Below are positions 52,954 through 62,268 of a DNA stretch of 64,000 bases, piece by piece. The stretch covers positions 620,001-684,000 of the forward strand of contig NZ_JAIQXE010000002.1 in assembly GCF_020076305.1 (NCBI RefSeq). Reading direction: 5' to 3'. This DNA is from Flavihumibacter profundi. Lineage in GTDB: Bacteria > Bacteroidota > Bacteroidia > Chitinophagales > Chitinophagaceae. Both the position numbers and the translations under genes were made by a program. Below the pieces are notes generated by a model. The model saw only the letters and a program-made list of their open reading frames with translations, ran no database searches and was not told the DNA's origin. Position 1 is the stretch's first letter; the number at the start of each line of letters is the position of its first letter.

Positions 52954-53670
52954 ATGAAAGCAATGATCTTCGCAGCCGGGCTCGGAACCCGGTTCAAACC
53001 CTGGACAGACGAGCATCCCAAGGCACTGGCCCTGGTGAATGGCAAACCGCTGTTGCAGCGGAATATTGAATATTTACAACGCTTTGGCATAACCGAAGTG
53101 GTGGTGAATGTGCACCATTTTGCCAACCAGGTTATTGCTGCCATAGAAAAAAATAAGGGCTGGGGCAGTAAGGTTACCATCAGCGATGAAACAGGCGAAG
53201 TGCTGGAAACAGGGGGCGGATTATTAAAGGCAAGGCCGCTGCTGGAAGGCAATGAACCCTTTGTAACCATCAATGCCGATATCCTCACCGACCTGGATTT
53301 GAATAAACTGCTGGCCTTCCATAAAGCACAGCAATCCTTAATCAGTTTTGGCATCACCAACCGCAAGACCTCCCGCTATTTTTTATTTGATGAAACAAAC
53401 CGGCTCTGCGGCTGGACGAATACCCGGACGGGCGAACAGCGTATAGCCATCGAAAAACCCGGCCTGCATCCCATGGCCTATAGTTGTGTGGTGGTATTTG
53501 AGCCGGCCGTGTTCCCGCTCATCAGGCAAAGGGGAAAATTCTCCCTGGTAGATACCTACCTCGATCTTGCTCCCGACCACCGCATTATGGGGTTCGACCA
53601 TACCGGCGACCGCCTGGTGGATGTGGGCAAACCCGAAAGCGTTGTTGAGGCAGAAGCAATGTTTGCCTGA
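52954..53670 (+). CDS. sugar-1-phosphate nucleotidyltransferase, MurU-like
   Basis: A 238-residue nucleotidyltransferase: MIFAAGLGTRFKPWTDEHPKA with the G-x-G-T-R-x-x-P-type signature, EVVVNVHHFANQV, TGGGLLKA, and INADILTDLDL with the metal-binding Asp. Pairing with an AmgK-like kinase fits conversion of MurNAc-1-phosphate to UDP-MurNAc, bypassing de novo synthesis. Other hexose-1-phosphates cannot be excluded. The heptamer array just upstream probably contributes to the leader of the bicistronic mRNA. Confidence 0.88.
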   Translation: MKAMIFAAGLGTRFKPWTDEHPKALALVNGKPLLQRNIEYLQRFGITEVVVNVHHFANQVIAAIEKNKGWGSKVTISDETGEVLETGGGLLKARPLLEGNEPFVTINADILTDLDLNKLLAFHKAQQSLISFGITNRKTSRYFLFDETNRLCGWTNTRTGEQRIAIEKPGLHPMAYSCVVVFEPAVFPLIRQRGKFSLVDTYLDLAPDHRIMGFDHTGDRLVDVGKPESVVEAEAMFA

Positions 53671-53679
53671 GTATATTTT

Positions 53680-54861
53680 TTACACCTTCACATACCACTT
53701 CTTCCTGTCCATATACCAGGCGACGGACCAGAAAATTATTATGATGATTATGGCGTACAGCAGTGAGCCGTTTTCAGGTTTATCACTCACCGGTTTGCAG
53801 AGATTTTCATAGAACCAGCCCAGGGGACCAGTGTATTTTGGCTGGCCCTGTTCATCAAGGCCATTGGCTATCCTGATCAATGCCAGGGTTTTTGGAACCA
53901 ATGCGCTTAATACGAAAATGAACAGCGGGTTCTTCCCGAAGACATCAAAAAAGCGGCTCCAGTAGCCTTTCCAGCCATGGAATTCAATGAGCTGGATAAA
54001 GGTGGCAAGGGCCATGGTTGCCAGTCCGCTTGTATACAATACATAAGAGCTGGTCCAGATTTTTTTATTGATCGGGAAGACCATGCCCCAGGCCATGCCG
54101 GTTATCCACAACACGATGCCAGCCACGAAAAGATTGGCAACCATACCGGTATTCTTGCCTTTCTGCCGGATATAATCCCCCACCAAAAACCCGAAAATGA
54201 CCTGCGCTATGGCAGGAATAGTACTGGCAATGCCTTCCGGGTCGAAAGGAACTCCCTCGCCCTTGTACAGATGGTCAGTACCCAGCAGGGCGCGGTCGAG
54301 ATGCGTCCCCCAGAAACCCTCCAGGCTAAAGGGATCAAGGGAACCATCAGGGGCCGGATAGCCCGATAAACCTGTAACAATCCAATAGCCCAGTAAAATC
54401 AGCGCCGCGGCGTAAAAAGCGCCCCTCACTTTAAAAAAATAAATCAGCAGGGCGGCGAATGTATAAGCCAGGGCAATGCGTTGCAGCACGCCGAAAATGC
54501 GCAGGGTGGAAAACGGCTTGCCCACGAGCAGGTCGCCATCCCATTTGATAAAAGGGTACCAGTTCAGCAGGAGCCCGATACCGAAGATCAGTACACCGCG
54601 CTTAAGGATTTTCGTTAGGGCAGCTGCATGGCCCATCTGCTCCATTTTGGGTAGTACAAAAGCCAGTGCATTACCAACCGCAAAAAGGAAAAAAGGGAAA
54701 ACGAGGTCGGTAGGTGTGCAGCCTTCCCAGGCGGCGTGTTTCAACGGACTGTAGATATAACTCCAGCTGCCCGGGTTGTTGACGAGGATCATCAGGCAAA
54801 CGGTGGCGCCGCGGAATACATCGAGGGCATAGAAGCGATGGGAAGGGGCAGTTGCAGGCAA
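53680..54861 (-). CDS. DUF5009/heparan-N-acetyltransferase-like membrane protein
   Basis: A polytopic protein with about ten membrane segments and the opening HRFYALDVFRGATVCLMILVNNPGSW, then GCTPTDLVFPFFLFAVGNALAF, typical of the DUF5009/HGSNAT-like family (N-acetyl transfer to amino sugars, also called NagX in some bacteria). The frame extends to an ATG at 54996, but that start would abut the divergent receptor gene and its leader. The TTG at 54861, seven codons before the conserved start, gives the usual length (393 residues). Position next to kinase and MurU-like genes supports an amino-sugar role. Confidence 0.8.
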   Translation of the reverse strand: MPATAPSHRFYALDVFRGATVCLMILVNNPGSWSYIYSPLKHAAWEGCTPTDLVFPFFLFAVGNALAFVLPKMEQMGHAAALTKILKRGVLIFGIGLLLNWYPFIKWDGDLLVGKPFSTLRIFGVLQRIALAYTFAALLIYFFKVRGAFYAAALILLGYWIVTGLSGYPAPDGSLDPFSLEGFWGTHLDRALLGTDHLYKGEGVPFDPEGIASTIPAIAQVIFGFLVGDYIRQKGKNTGMVANLFVAGIVLWITGMAWGMVFPINKKIWTSSYVLYTSGLATMALATFIQLIEFHGWKGYWSRFFDVFGKNPLFIFVLSALVPKTLALIRIANGLDEQGQPKYTGPLGWFYENLCKPVSDKPENGSLLYAIIIIIIFWSVAWYMDRKKWYVKV

Positions 54862-54996
54862 GGGGCAGTATTTTACTTTGAAAATAAGCTTTTTACCGAA
54901 AGCATATATTCCGCATTTCGATAACTGTTTTCCCGATTCTGTAAGCCGGTTTTGTCCTACGACCGCAATTTTGCACCCAATATTATAGGAAGGCAT

Positions 54997-57186
54997 ATGT
55001 TTAAAAATTTATTATCAGTGAGTTTGCTCCTGCTGGCGGGTTTCTGCAGCCAGGCGCAAAAGGATACCGCTAAAGTGCAAAAGGATTCTGCAAAAGTTTT
55101 AGAGGAAGTATTGATTAAGGGCTACCGGACGGTGAATGGCGTCGGCCATATGCTGGAGCTAAAGGAAGGGATCATTTATGCTGGCAAGAAAAATGAAGTG
55201 ATCATCACCGACAGCCTCGACGCCAACAAGGCCATTAATAATACCCGGCAGATCCTGGGCAGGATACCCGGACTGAATATTGTTGAAACCGAAAGCAGCG
55301 GCTTTACCGCCAATGGCATTGCAACCCGTGGCCTTAATCCATCGCAAAGCGTGGAAATGAATACCCGCCAGAACGGGTACTCGATCAGCGCCGATGTTTA
55401 CGGCTATAATGAAGCCTATTACCTTCCGCCGATGGAAGGGGTGAACCGGATTGAAATGGTGCGCGGCGCAGCCTCCCTGCAGTTCGGGCCACAGTTCGGC
55501 GGACTGGTGAATTATGTTACGAAAGACGCCCCTGCCAATAAGCCCCTGGAGTTCAATACCGCATTAACCATGGGAAGCTTTGGCCTTTTTAATTCCTATA
55601 ATTCCCTGGGCGGAACCTCGGGTAAATGGAGTTACATAGGCGCAATGCAATACCGGCGGATGGAAGGCTATCGCCCGAACAGCCAGCAGACCCAGGTTTC
55701 CGGGTTCGGGAAGATCCAGTATGCTGTATCTGATAAACTGAAAGTGGGCGCAGAATATTCCCTGCTCCGCAACAAGATCCAGATGCCGGGTGGCCAGACC
55801 GACAGTATGTTTGCCGCCGATCCAAAAACTTCAGTCCGGGCGCGGAACTGGCTGGAAAGTCCCTGGAACGTGGTAACAGCTTACCTCAATTATACCCCAT
55901 CAAAAAGGACAACCCTCAGTATAAAATCTTCCTACCTCTTCAGCAGCCGCTCGCTGGTTTGGCGCAATGAAGACGGGGGCCCTGAAGCCCTGGATGAGAT
56001 TGACCCGGCTACCAATGCCTATGTTCCGCGCGAAGTGGGAATGGAGAAAATGCGCAATACCAACACGGAAATCAGGCTTTCCCACCAGTACCAGCTGGGC
56101 AGCCAGTTGTCTACCATTGCCGGCGGATTGCGCTATAGTTATTCCTGGTTTAAACAGCAGGGTGGCGGCGAGGGGACAACTGGCAGTGATTTCGACCTTA
56201 GTATTACCGGTGGCTGGGGATATGATTTCGATTTCACCACCACCAACCTGGCCCCATTCGTGGAAAATATATTCCGGATCGGTGAACACTTTACGGTTAC
56301 TCCCGGTTTCCGGTTCGAATACCTGAACAGCACGGCAAAAGGATACCGTATTGATGAACTGGATAAATTAATCGCCGACCAGTCCCGTAACCGGTATATC
56401 CCGCTATTCGGTACCGGTTTCGAATACAAGCCCGGGTCCAATACCAGCGTGTATGCCAATATCAGCCAGGCTTACCGGCCTATTGAATACAGCCAGCTGA
56501 CGCCGTTCGGGGTAACCTCGAAAATTGACCCGAACATGAAAGATGCCAGCGGATTCAATGCCGACCTGGGTTACAGGGGCACCATCCGCAATATCCTGAA
56601 CTTCGACCTGGGCCTGTTTTACATGGCCTATAATAATCGAATAGGCGTTGTCGTGATGAAGGACCCGCAAACCGGCAATGAATATAGTTACCGGACGAAT
56701 ATCGCCAACAGTGTACACCAGGGCGTGGAAAGCTATGTGGAGTTTAACATCCTGAAATACTTTAAGCCCTCCTCCAAAAAAGGCATCAGCATTTTTAATT
56801 CCTTTGCCTTTATCGATGCCCGGTACCAGTCGGGTCCATACAAAGGCAAGCGGGTGGAAACAGCCGCCAGGACCGTGAACCGGATTGGGCTGGTGTATAG
56901 CAGTCCGCACCTGACCGGCACCTTCCAGTTCAACAAGGTGGGCGATGCCTTTGGGGATGCCTCCAATGCAATGACCAGCAGCGACCCGGTAGCAGGTTAT
57001 ATCCCGGCATATACGGTACTGGACCTGAGCGGCACCTATAAGATCAATCAGTACGCAATAAAGGCAGGGGTGAATAACCTGGCCAACCAGGCCTATTTTA
57101 CCCGCCGGACCGATGAATATCCCGGACCGGGCATCATACCAGCCGTTGGAAGAAGTTTTTATATCGGGCTGTCGGTAAAACTCTAA
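54997..57186 (+). CDS. TonB-dependent receptor, FecA-like (paralogue)
   Basis: A 729-residue outer-membrane receptor from the ATG at 54997 (signal peptide LLSVSLLLLAGFCSQAQ). Plug motifs are GLNPSQSVEMNTRQNGYSIS, NRIEMVRGAASLQFGPQFGG and NYVTKDA; the barrel ends SFYIGLSVKL. Like the receptor at 17599-19791 it lacks the carboxypeptidase-like domain and matches it in the plug. It is followed after 3 bp by a di-haem peroxidase gene, so the pair is an operon. A ferric-complex ligand is likely by family, not proven. Confidence 0.92.
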   Translation: MFKNLLSVSLLLLAGFCSQAQKDTAKVQKDSAKVLEEVLIKGYRTVNGVGHMLELKEGIIYAGKKNEVIITDSLDANKAINNTRQILGRIPGLNIVETESSGFTANGIATRGLNPSQSVEMNTRQNGYSISADVYGYNEAYYLPPMEGVNRIEMVRGAASLQFGPQFGGLVNYVTKDAPANKPLEFNTALTMGSFGLFNSYNSLGGTSGKWSYIGAMQYRRMEGYRPNSQQTQVSGFGKIQYAVSDKLKVGAEYSLLRNKIQMPGGQTDSMFAADPKTSVRARNWLESPWNVVTAYLNYTPSKRTTLSIKSSYLFSSRSLVWRNEDGGPEALDEIDPATNAYVPREVGMEKMRNTNTEIRLSHQYQLGSQLSTIAGGLRYSYSWFKQQGGGEGTTGSDFDLSITGGWGYDFDFTTTNLAPFVENIFRIGEHFTVTPGFRFEYLNSTAKGYRIDELDKLIADQSRNRYIPLFGTGFEYKPGSNTSVYANISQAYRPIEYSQLTPFGVTSKIDPNMKDASGFNADLGYRGTIRNILNFDLGLFYMAYNNRIGVVVMKDPQTGNEYSYRTNIANSVHQGVESYVEFNILKYFKPSSKKGISIFNSFAFIDARYQSGPYKGKRVETAARTVNRIGLVYSSPHLTGTFQFNKVGDAFGDASNAMTSSDPVAGYIPAYTVLDLSGTYKINQYAIKAGVNNLANQAYFTRRTDEYPGPGIIPAVGRSFYIGLSVKL

Positions 57187-57189
57187 AAC

Positions 57190-58299
57190 ATGAACCGATT
57201 CCGAATACCCAAAATAATAGCAGTACTGGTCGTCCTGGTGGTCATAGCAGCAGCCTGCGCCAAGGATAAAAATGAGCTCACCGTGGTGCCTGTTGACAAG
57301 GTTCAGCTGGGCCGGTTGATCTTTTTTGATACCACCCTTTCAAATCCCGTAGGGCAATCCTGCGCCAGTTGCCATTCCCCGGCGGTTGCCTTCAGCGACC
57401 CCCTGCATCGGATCAGTCCGGAAGGCGCCATCAGTGGCCGATTTACAAATCGTAACAGTCCATCTATAGCTTATACGCAATTTGCGCCGGCATTTCATTT
57501 TGAACCGGCGGATTCCGTATATGTGGGTGGTTTTTTCCTGGATGGCCGGGTGAATTCCCTGGAAGAGCAGGCCGTGAAGCCATTCCTCAACCCGCTGGAG
57601 ATGAACAATGCCAATGCAGCCATGCTGGTGGCAAAACTGCAGGCAGCGGCTTATTATCCCTTCTTCAAAAAGGTGTACGGGGAAGCCAGGGATGCCGGGC
57701 AGGCCTTCGGGCAGGTGACGGATGCCCTAGCGCAGTTCGAAAGGTCAAGGGAACTGAACCCCTTCAGTTCCAAATACGATGCCTACCTCAACGGGAAAGC
57801 AGTGCTTACCGAGCAGGAAGCCAGGGGGCTGGTCCTGTTCAATGATCCGGGCAAGGGCAATTGTGCGGCCTGCCATCCGTCGGCAGCAGATGAGGACCTT
57901 GGCAAAGCATTGTTTACCGATTATACCTACGATAATATCGGTGTGCCAAAAAATCCCGGTAACCCCTTCTATACCGTAGCAAAAGAATTCAACCCGCGGG
58001 GTGCAGCAGCGCTGGACCGGGGACTGGGTGGCTTTCTTGGCGATGCGGCCTTTAATGGCCAGTTCAAGGTACCGGGCCTCCGCAACGTAGCCCTTACGGC
58101 CCCGTATTTCCACAACGGGTTTTTCAATACGCTGGAAGAGGTCGTACATTTTTACAACAGGCGCGATGTGGAAGCCTTTCCAGCACCAGAGTTCCCGGCA
58201 AGCGTGAACCGGGCGGAAATGGGCAACCTGGGGCTAAGCGATAAGGAAGAAGCCGATATCGTTGCTTTCCTGAAAACTTTATCTGACGGCTACCAATAA
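57190..58299 (+). CDS. di-haem cytochrome c peroxidase/MauG-family lipoprotein
   Basis: A 369-residue periplasmic-side protein with a hydrophobic N-terminus ending in a lipobox (IAAAC). Two c-type haem motifs are visible: CASCH (about residues 58-62) and CAACH (about 229-233). The family core includes TNRNSPSIAYTQFAP, FLDGRVNSLEEQA, PFLNPLEMNN and the C-terminal PGLRNVALTAPYFHNG. It reduces hydrogen peroxide or carries out MauG-type oxidation. Adjacency to a FecA-like TonB receptor suggests iron-linked redox chemistry at the cell surface. Confidence 0.93.
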   Translation: MNRFRIPKIIAVLVVLVVIAAACAKDKNELTVVPVDKVQLGRLIFFDTTLSNPVGQSCASCHSPAVAFSDPLHRISPEGAISGRFTNRNSPSIAYTQFAPAFHFEPADSVYVGGFFLDGRVNSLEEQAVKPFLNPLEMNNANAAMLVAKLQAAAYYPFFKKVYGEARDAGQAFGQVTDALAQFERSRELNPFSSKYDAYLNGKAVLTEQEARGLVLFNDPGKGNCAACHPSAADEDLGKALFTDYTYDNIGVPKNPGNPFYTVAKEFNPRGAAALDRGLGGFLGDAAFNGQFKVPGLRNVALTAPYFHNGFFNTLEEVVHFYNRRDVEAFPAPEFPASVNRAEMGNLGLSDKEEADIVAFLKTLSDGYQ

Positions 58300-58342
58300 G
58301 CGCGTTCAAATTAAAGCCGGATTTTTATAGCTTCGTGCGACA

Positions 58343-58840
58343 ATGGAAACGAAAATTCACCCCACTGCAGTTGTAGATGCCGGTGCCGAGGTTGGCGCCG
58401 GAACGCGGATCTGGCATTTCAGTCACCTTATGCCCGGAGCCGTGGTAGGCGAGAACTGCAATATCGGCCAGAATACCTTTATCGACAACAATGTGCAGGT
58501 AGGCAATGGCTGCAAGATCCAGAACAATGTATCGCTGTATAACGGGGTAGTGCTGGAGGATGATGTATTTGTAGGACCGTCTGTGGTCTTCACCAATGTG
58601 ATCAACCCGCGCGCATTTATAGAGCGCAAATCAGAATTCAGACCAACCCTTATAGCAAAAGGAGCCAGTATTGGCGCAAACGTTACCATAGTATGCGGGG
58701 TAAGGATAGGCGAATATGCCCTGATAGGAGCAGGCGCCGTGGTAACCAAGGATGTTCCGCCCTATGCTTTGGTAGTGGGAAACCCGGCCAGGGTTATAGG
58801 GTCGGTGGACAAGGAAGGGAACCGGGTGAGCCCTTTATAG
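58343..58840 (+). CDS. left-handed beta-helix acetyltransferase (WbpD/WlbB-like)
   Basis: A 165-residue hexapeptide-repeat protein: [54 protein letters not shown], and [20 protein letters not shown]. Members N-acetylate UDP-3-amino sugars used in lipopolysaccharide or capsule. This fits the exopolysaccharide operon 3.4 kb downstream, although the gene is monocistronic here. The stop lies in a triplicated 20-bp direct repeat. Confidence 0.88.
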   Translation: METKIHPTAVVDAGAEVGAGTRIWHFSHLMPGAVVGENCNIGQNTFIDNNVQVGNGCKIQNNVSLYNGVVLEDDVFVGPSVVFTNVINPRAFIERKSEFRPTLIAKGASIGANVTIVCGVRIGEYALIGAGAVVTKDVPPYALVVGNPARVIGSVDKEGNRVSPL

Positions 58841-58900
58841 GATGCATGAGCCCTTTATTTACTATTATGAGCCCATTATTTGGGGAAAAAGAGTCCTTTA

Positions 58901-59548
58901 TTAATCGCCTTCCGGAAATGGTAAAAGAATATATTTTATCCCCGCACCCCATCCGGACACCGCGATAATACCCCTGCTGACCAGGTTCCGCAAATCGCGG
59001 GTAGCAGTTGCTTTTGATACTTTATTGACTTGCTGGTAAATGAAATTGGTAAGTTCCTGGTTGTGGGCGAGGATTTCCAATGCCAGGATCTGGCGCTCTG
59101 CCAGATCAAACGAAATCCGGTAACGATCCATTAATTCCTCCGCAGCCCGGGCCCGTTCCGCGGGGCTGTTGTTTTTCATAAACTGTTGAATACTATAGTG
59201 ATAGACAGAGGAGTAGCGGGTCTTTTTATTGGATTTCAACTTTTTTTTCATTTCTGCTGACAATAAAGGGTCAGCGATAACAGACTGCGCATAATCGACC
59301 GCTTCCCTGAAAATGTTATTACTTTGTCGTTGCCGAAGTGATAATCTTACATTGCTGCGATCGGGGTACTTTGTAATAAAAGTATTATTATTTTGGTTTC
59401 TGAAGACAAACTCGTTACCGAATTTACCCGAGTAATTCTGGGTCAGCCGGTTATTAATATTTTTAGCCAAAGGAGGGTTTTTTTTAAATATACTGATTTT
59501 AGTATAACCGGGCTTGCCGTCCTTTTGCCGTTTTTGGGCCGTTTTCAT
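58901..59548 (-). CDS. winged-helix protein with a conserved Bacteroidota N-terminal domain
   Basis: A 215-residue protein. The N-terminal half (GNEFVFRNQNNNTFITKYPD ... FREAVDYAQSVIADPLL) matches a short domain often encoded alone in Bacteroidota. The C-terminal part (about residues 150-212) is a winged helix like that at the end of Fic proteins (VSKATATRDLRNLVSRGIIA). It lies between wlbB-like and glycosidase-like genes. Target and effector unknown; a regulator of the locus is possible. Confidence 0.65.
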   Translation of the reverse strand: MKTAQKRQKDGKPGYTKISIFKKNPPLAKNINNRLTQNYSGKFGNEFVFRNQNNNTFITKYPDRSNVRLSLRQRQSNNIFREAVDYAQSVIADPLLSAEMKKKLKSNKKTRYSSVYHYSIQQFMKNNSPAERARAAEELMDRYRISFDLAERQILALEILAHNQELTNFIYQQVNKVSKATATRDLRNLVSRGIIAVSGWGAGIKYILLPFPEGD

Positions 59549-59721
59549 GGCGATATTCTCAATGTCAGCTCAGCACCATCTCCATGCTTTCTCAGTACTT
59601 CTATAGTTTACACTTTTCCGGCAAAAATCTTCCCGGGTAATTTCGAGGTAACAAATAATAAAATTCTTACACGGTTCCTGCGGCCGCTGTAGTAGCTTTT
59701 CACCATCAATCCCATTGTCTT

Positions 59722-61881
59722 ATGCGAAAGATTTTCTGCACTGCCCTGATAGCGATCAGTTGTATCCATACTGCAAACAGCCAGACGCCCGGCAAGGATT
59801 GGATCCTCGGCCAGGTGCCTTCAAAAGCCGCCATTACCCTCGCCCCCAACGGCAAGGACCTGGTGCTGGATAACGGGCTCCTGCGCAGGAGTTTCCGGTT
59901 GAGTCCCGCCGTAGCCTGCACGGAATTCCAGAACCTCAGCAACGGGCAGCAGCTGCTCCGGGCCATATCCCCCGAAGCCAGGCTGGTGATAAACGGGAAG
60001 GTTTACGAAATCGGGGGACTGGCCGGTCAAAGAGAAAAAGCCTACCTGAAGCCCGCCTGGATCGATACCCTTAAGGCCGCTAATGGCGATTTCCAACTCG
60101 AGGAATGGACCACCCGGCCCCTGGAACCCCTGCTAAACTGGAAACCCGCAGGCTGGATGCCTTCCGGGGTGAAGCAACCTTCAGGACAGGAACTACAACT
60201 GCGGTTCCGGGCAACGGCACCCGCCCTGGAGGGCCTGCAGGTGGTGATCCACTACAACCTCTACGACGGTATCCCCCTGGTTGAAAAATGGCTGACGCTC
60301 AACAATACAGGAAATATTGCCTTCCACCTCAACCGGGTAAGCAATGAAGTGCTGGCCCTGGTGGAAGAAGAATCGGCGGTAGTAGGCAGCCCGGAGCAGA
60401 TGGCCAAGCCCCAGGGCATTTATGTGGAAACCAATTATGCCTTTAACAACGCCATGCGCTATGCCCTCAGCGACCAGACCACGCACTGGAAGACGGATAG
60501 CAGCTACACATCGCAGGTGAACTATAATTACCAGACCCCCTGCATCCTGGAAGTGTACCCCGATAAGGCCCCGGGCATTAACCTGCAGCCGGGGGAAGAT
60601 TTTGAATCGGTGCGCAGTTTTGAACTGCTGCAGGACAGCTACGACCGCGAGCGGCGCGGACTGGCGGTGCGCAGCATGTACCGGACCATTGCGCCCTGGA
60701 CCCTGGCCAATCCCATTTTCATGCACCTGGTGAGCCAGCATGATGAAGAAGTGAAACGTGCTGTAGACCAGTGCGCGGCAACCGGCTATGAAGCCCTGAT
60801 ATTAAGTTTCGGGAGCCACCTCGATATGGAAGACAGTTCAGCCGCCAATATTGCCCGCTGGAAAAGCCTGGCCGACTATGCCCATTCGAAGGGGATCAGG
60901 ATCGGCGGGTATTCGCTGTTCAGTTCGCGGAGGATCAGTGAGGAAGACGATGTGATCAACCCGGTAACCGGCAAAACCGGCGGGGCTTTTTTTGGCAACG
61001 CGCCCTGTTTCGGCAGCAAATGGGGACTGGCCTACCGCGATAAAATAAAGTACTTCTTTACCCGGACCGGCTTCAATATCTGGGAAAATGACGGTCCCTA
61101 TCCCGGGGATGTATGCGCTTCGACCAGTCACCCTGGCCATAAGGGCCTTGATGATTCACAGTGGCGGCAGATGGAAATCCAGAAAGAACTGTACCATTGG
61201 CTGAATGAGCGGGGCGTGTATATCAATGCGCCCGACTGGTATTTCCTGGATGGTACGCACAAAATAGCCGTAGGCTACCGGGAGGTGAATTTCTCGCTGC
61301 CGCGTGAAAACCAGCAACTGCTGAACCGCCAGAACATCTATGACGGCACCTGGGAGAAAATACCTTCGATGGGCTGGGGATTTGTGCCGCTGACCAGGTA
61401 CCAGGGCGGCGGGCCAGAAGCCGTGCTGGAGCCCCTGTCGGAGCACCTGAAAGACTACGAACAGCTGATGATGCAGTATTACGGGGCCGGGATACAGGCC
61501 TGTTACCGCGGTCCGCGCCTCTACGATACCGATACCACCCGCCGGGTAGTGACCGGGGTGGTGAACTGGTATAAAAAGTACCGCGAGATCCTGAACAGCG
61601 ATATAATCCACCTGCGGCGGGCCGACGGCCGCGACTGGGACGGGATACTCCATGTAAACCCGGCGCTGAAATCAAAGGGTTTGCTGATGGTGTACAATCC
61701 CCTGCCCGAAGCAATAACCAGGACGATAAAGGTGCCCCTGTATTACACGGGTATCGACAGGGTAGCGATGATCAGGGAAAAAGAGGGTGTGCCCAGGAAG
61801 TATTTCCTGGACCGGGATTATACGGTAGCGCTGACGATCAGGCTGGAACCGGGGGGCTATTCGTGGTGGGAAATAGAGTGA
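59722..61881 (+). CDS. secreted alpha-galactosidase-like glycoside hydrolase
   Basis: A 719-residue exported protein (signal peptide FCTALIAISCIHTANSQ). The N-terminal beta-sandwich at about residues 25-310 (DNGLLRRSFRL, GIPLVEKWLTL) precedes a TIM-barrel-like region at about 320-620 with conserved acidic/aromatic strands (ALILSFGSHLD, FNIWENDGPYPG, VYINAPDWYFLDGT). A short C-terminal beta domain ends the protein. The candidate catalytic residues are the Glu/Asp of IWENDG and the Asp of the DWYF/DGT strand. Linkage not predicted. The gene is visibly more GC-rich than the exopolysaccharide genes after it. Confidence 0.7.
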   Translation: MRKIFCTALIAISCIHTANSQTPGKDWILGQVPSKAAITLAPNGKDLVLDNGLLRRSFRLSPAVACTEFQNLSNGQQLLRAISPEARLVINGKVYEIGGLAGQREKAYLKPAWIDTLKAANGDFQLEEWTTRPLEPLLNWKPAGWMPSGVKQPSGQELQLRFRATAPALEGLQVVIHYNLYDGIPLVEKWLTLNNTGNIAFHLNRVSNEVLALVEEESAVVGSPEQMAKPQGIYVETNYAFNNAMRYALSDQTTHWKTDSSYTSQVNYNYQTPCILEVYPDKAPGINLQPGEDFESVRSFELLQDSYDRERRGLAVRSMYRTIAPWTLANPIFMHLVSQHDEEVKRAVDQCAATGYEALILSFGSHLDMEDSSAANIARWKSLADYAHSKGIRIGGYSLFSSRRISEEDDVINPVTGKTGGAFFGNAPCFGSKWGLAYRDKIKYFFTRTGFNIWENDGPYPGDVCASTSHPGHKGLDDSQWRQMEIQKELYHWLNERGVYINAPDWYFLDGTHKIAVGYREVNFSLPRENQQLLNRQNIYDGTWEKIPSMGWGFVPLTRYQGGGPEAVLEPLSEHLKDYEQLMMQYYGAGIQACYRGPRLYDTDTTRRVVTGVVNWYKKYREILNSDIIHLRRADGRDWDGILHVNPALKSKGLLMVYNPLPEAITRTIKVPLYYTGIDRVAMIREKEGVPRKYFLDRDYTVALTIRLEPGGYSWWEIE

Positions 61882-61908
61882 GGGGTGGGTACATCATCCT
61901 GATTTCCT

Positions 61909-61916
61909 TATATTTG
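61909..61916 (+). promoter_or_regulatory. -7 promoter element of the exopolysaccharide operon
   Basis: TATATTTG matches TAnnTTTG exactly, 28 nt after the glycosidase stop. The first gene starts 352 nt downstream, so a long untranslated leader is made. Confidence 0.6.
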
Positions 61917-62268
61917 CGAAAGGAAGGGTGTGGTACCTGGCAGCCCTTCGCTGGACCCTTAAAAAATTTTCTGTGAGAGTAGAGCTGACTGTGTTAGCGG
62001 ATCATATTGGTATTTATAATTTTTAGTGACGAAGGCATCGGAGGCCCGTAAAATGGCCTTCCTTGCCTTCGACGCTTTTTAGGTCACTGGTAGTAGCAAA
62101 AAATATATCCTGAACCCTGAAAATTAGTATCATTGCAGGAACTGTAAATGCTGTTTTGATTGAATTAATGTGTTGATAATCAATTAACAGTATTTAGAGC
62201 AGCAGATGGTATTAAAAACAGTGCCTTTCCTGGTGTAAAAATTGCCCTGGGACTGAGGAGGCGAAGCT
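61917..62268 (+). promoter_or_regulatory. structured 5' leader of the upxY-wza-wzc operon
   Basis: This 352-nt gene-free stretch holds a GAAGGG/CCCTTC hairpin at 61923-61949, then the larger hairpin and T run at 62025-62088 described separately, then an AT-rich segment before the UpxY start. In Bacteroides capsule loci such leaders are the site where UpxY proteins prevent early termination. No other gene is visible. Confidence 0.6.
62025..62088 (+). terminator. conditional terminator hairpin in the exopolysaccharide leader
   Basis: CGAAGGCA (62030-62037) pairs with TGCCTTCG (62064-62071), extended inside by GGAGGCC/GGCCTTCC, and is followed by GACGCTTTTTAG. An outer AGTGAC/GTCACT pair (62025-62030 and 62083-62088) overlaps the stem and T run, so it could form an alternative fold. 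This layout fits a terminator that is overridden by the UpxY protein encoded just downstream. Confidence 0.6.

Noticed and set aside
54862-54996. N-terminal extension of the DUF5009 protein to the ATG at 54996
   Set aside because: The extension is unlike family members and would occupy the whole divergent promoter region, abutting the receptor start.
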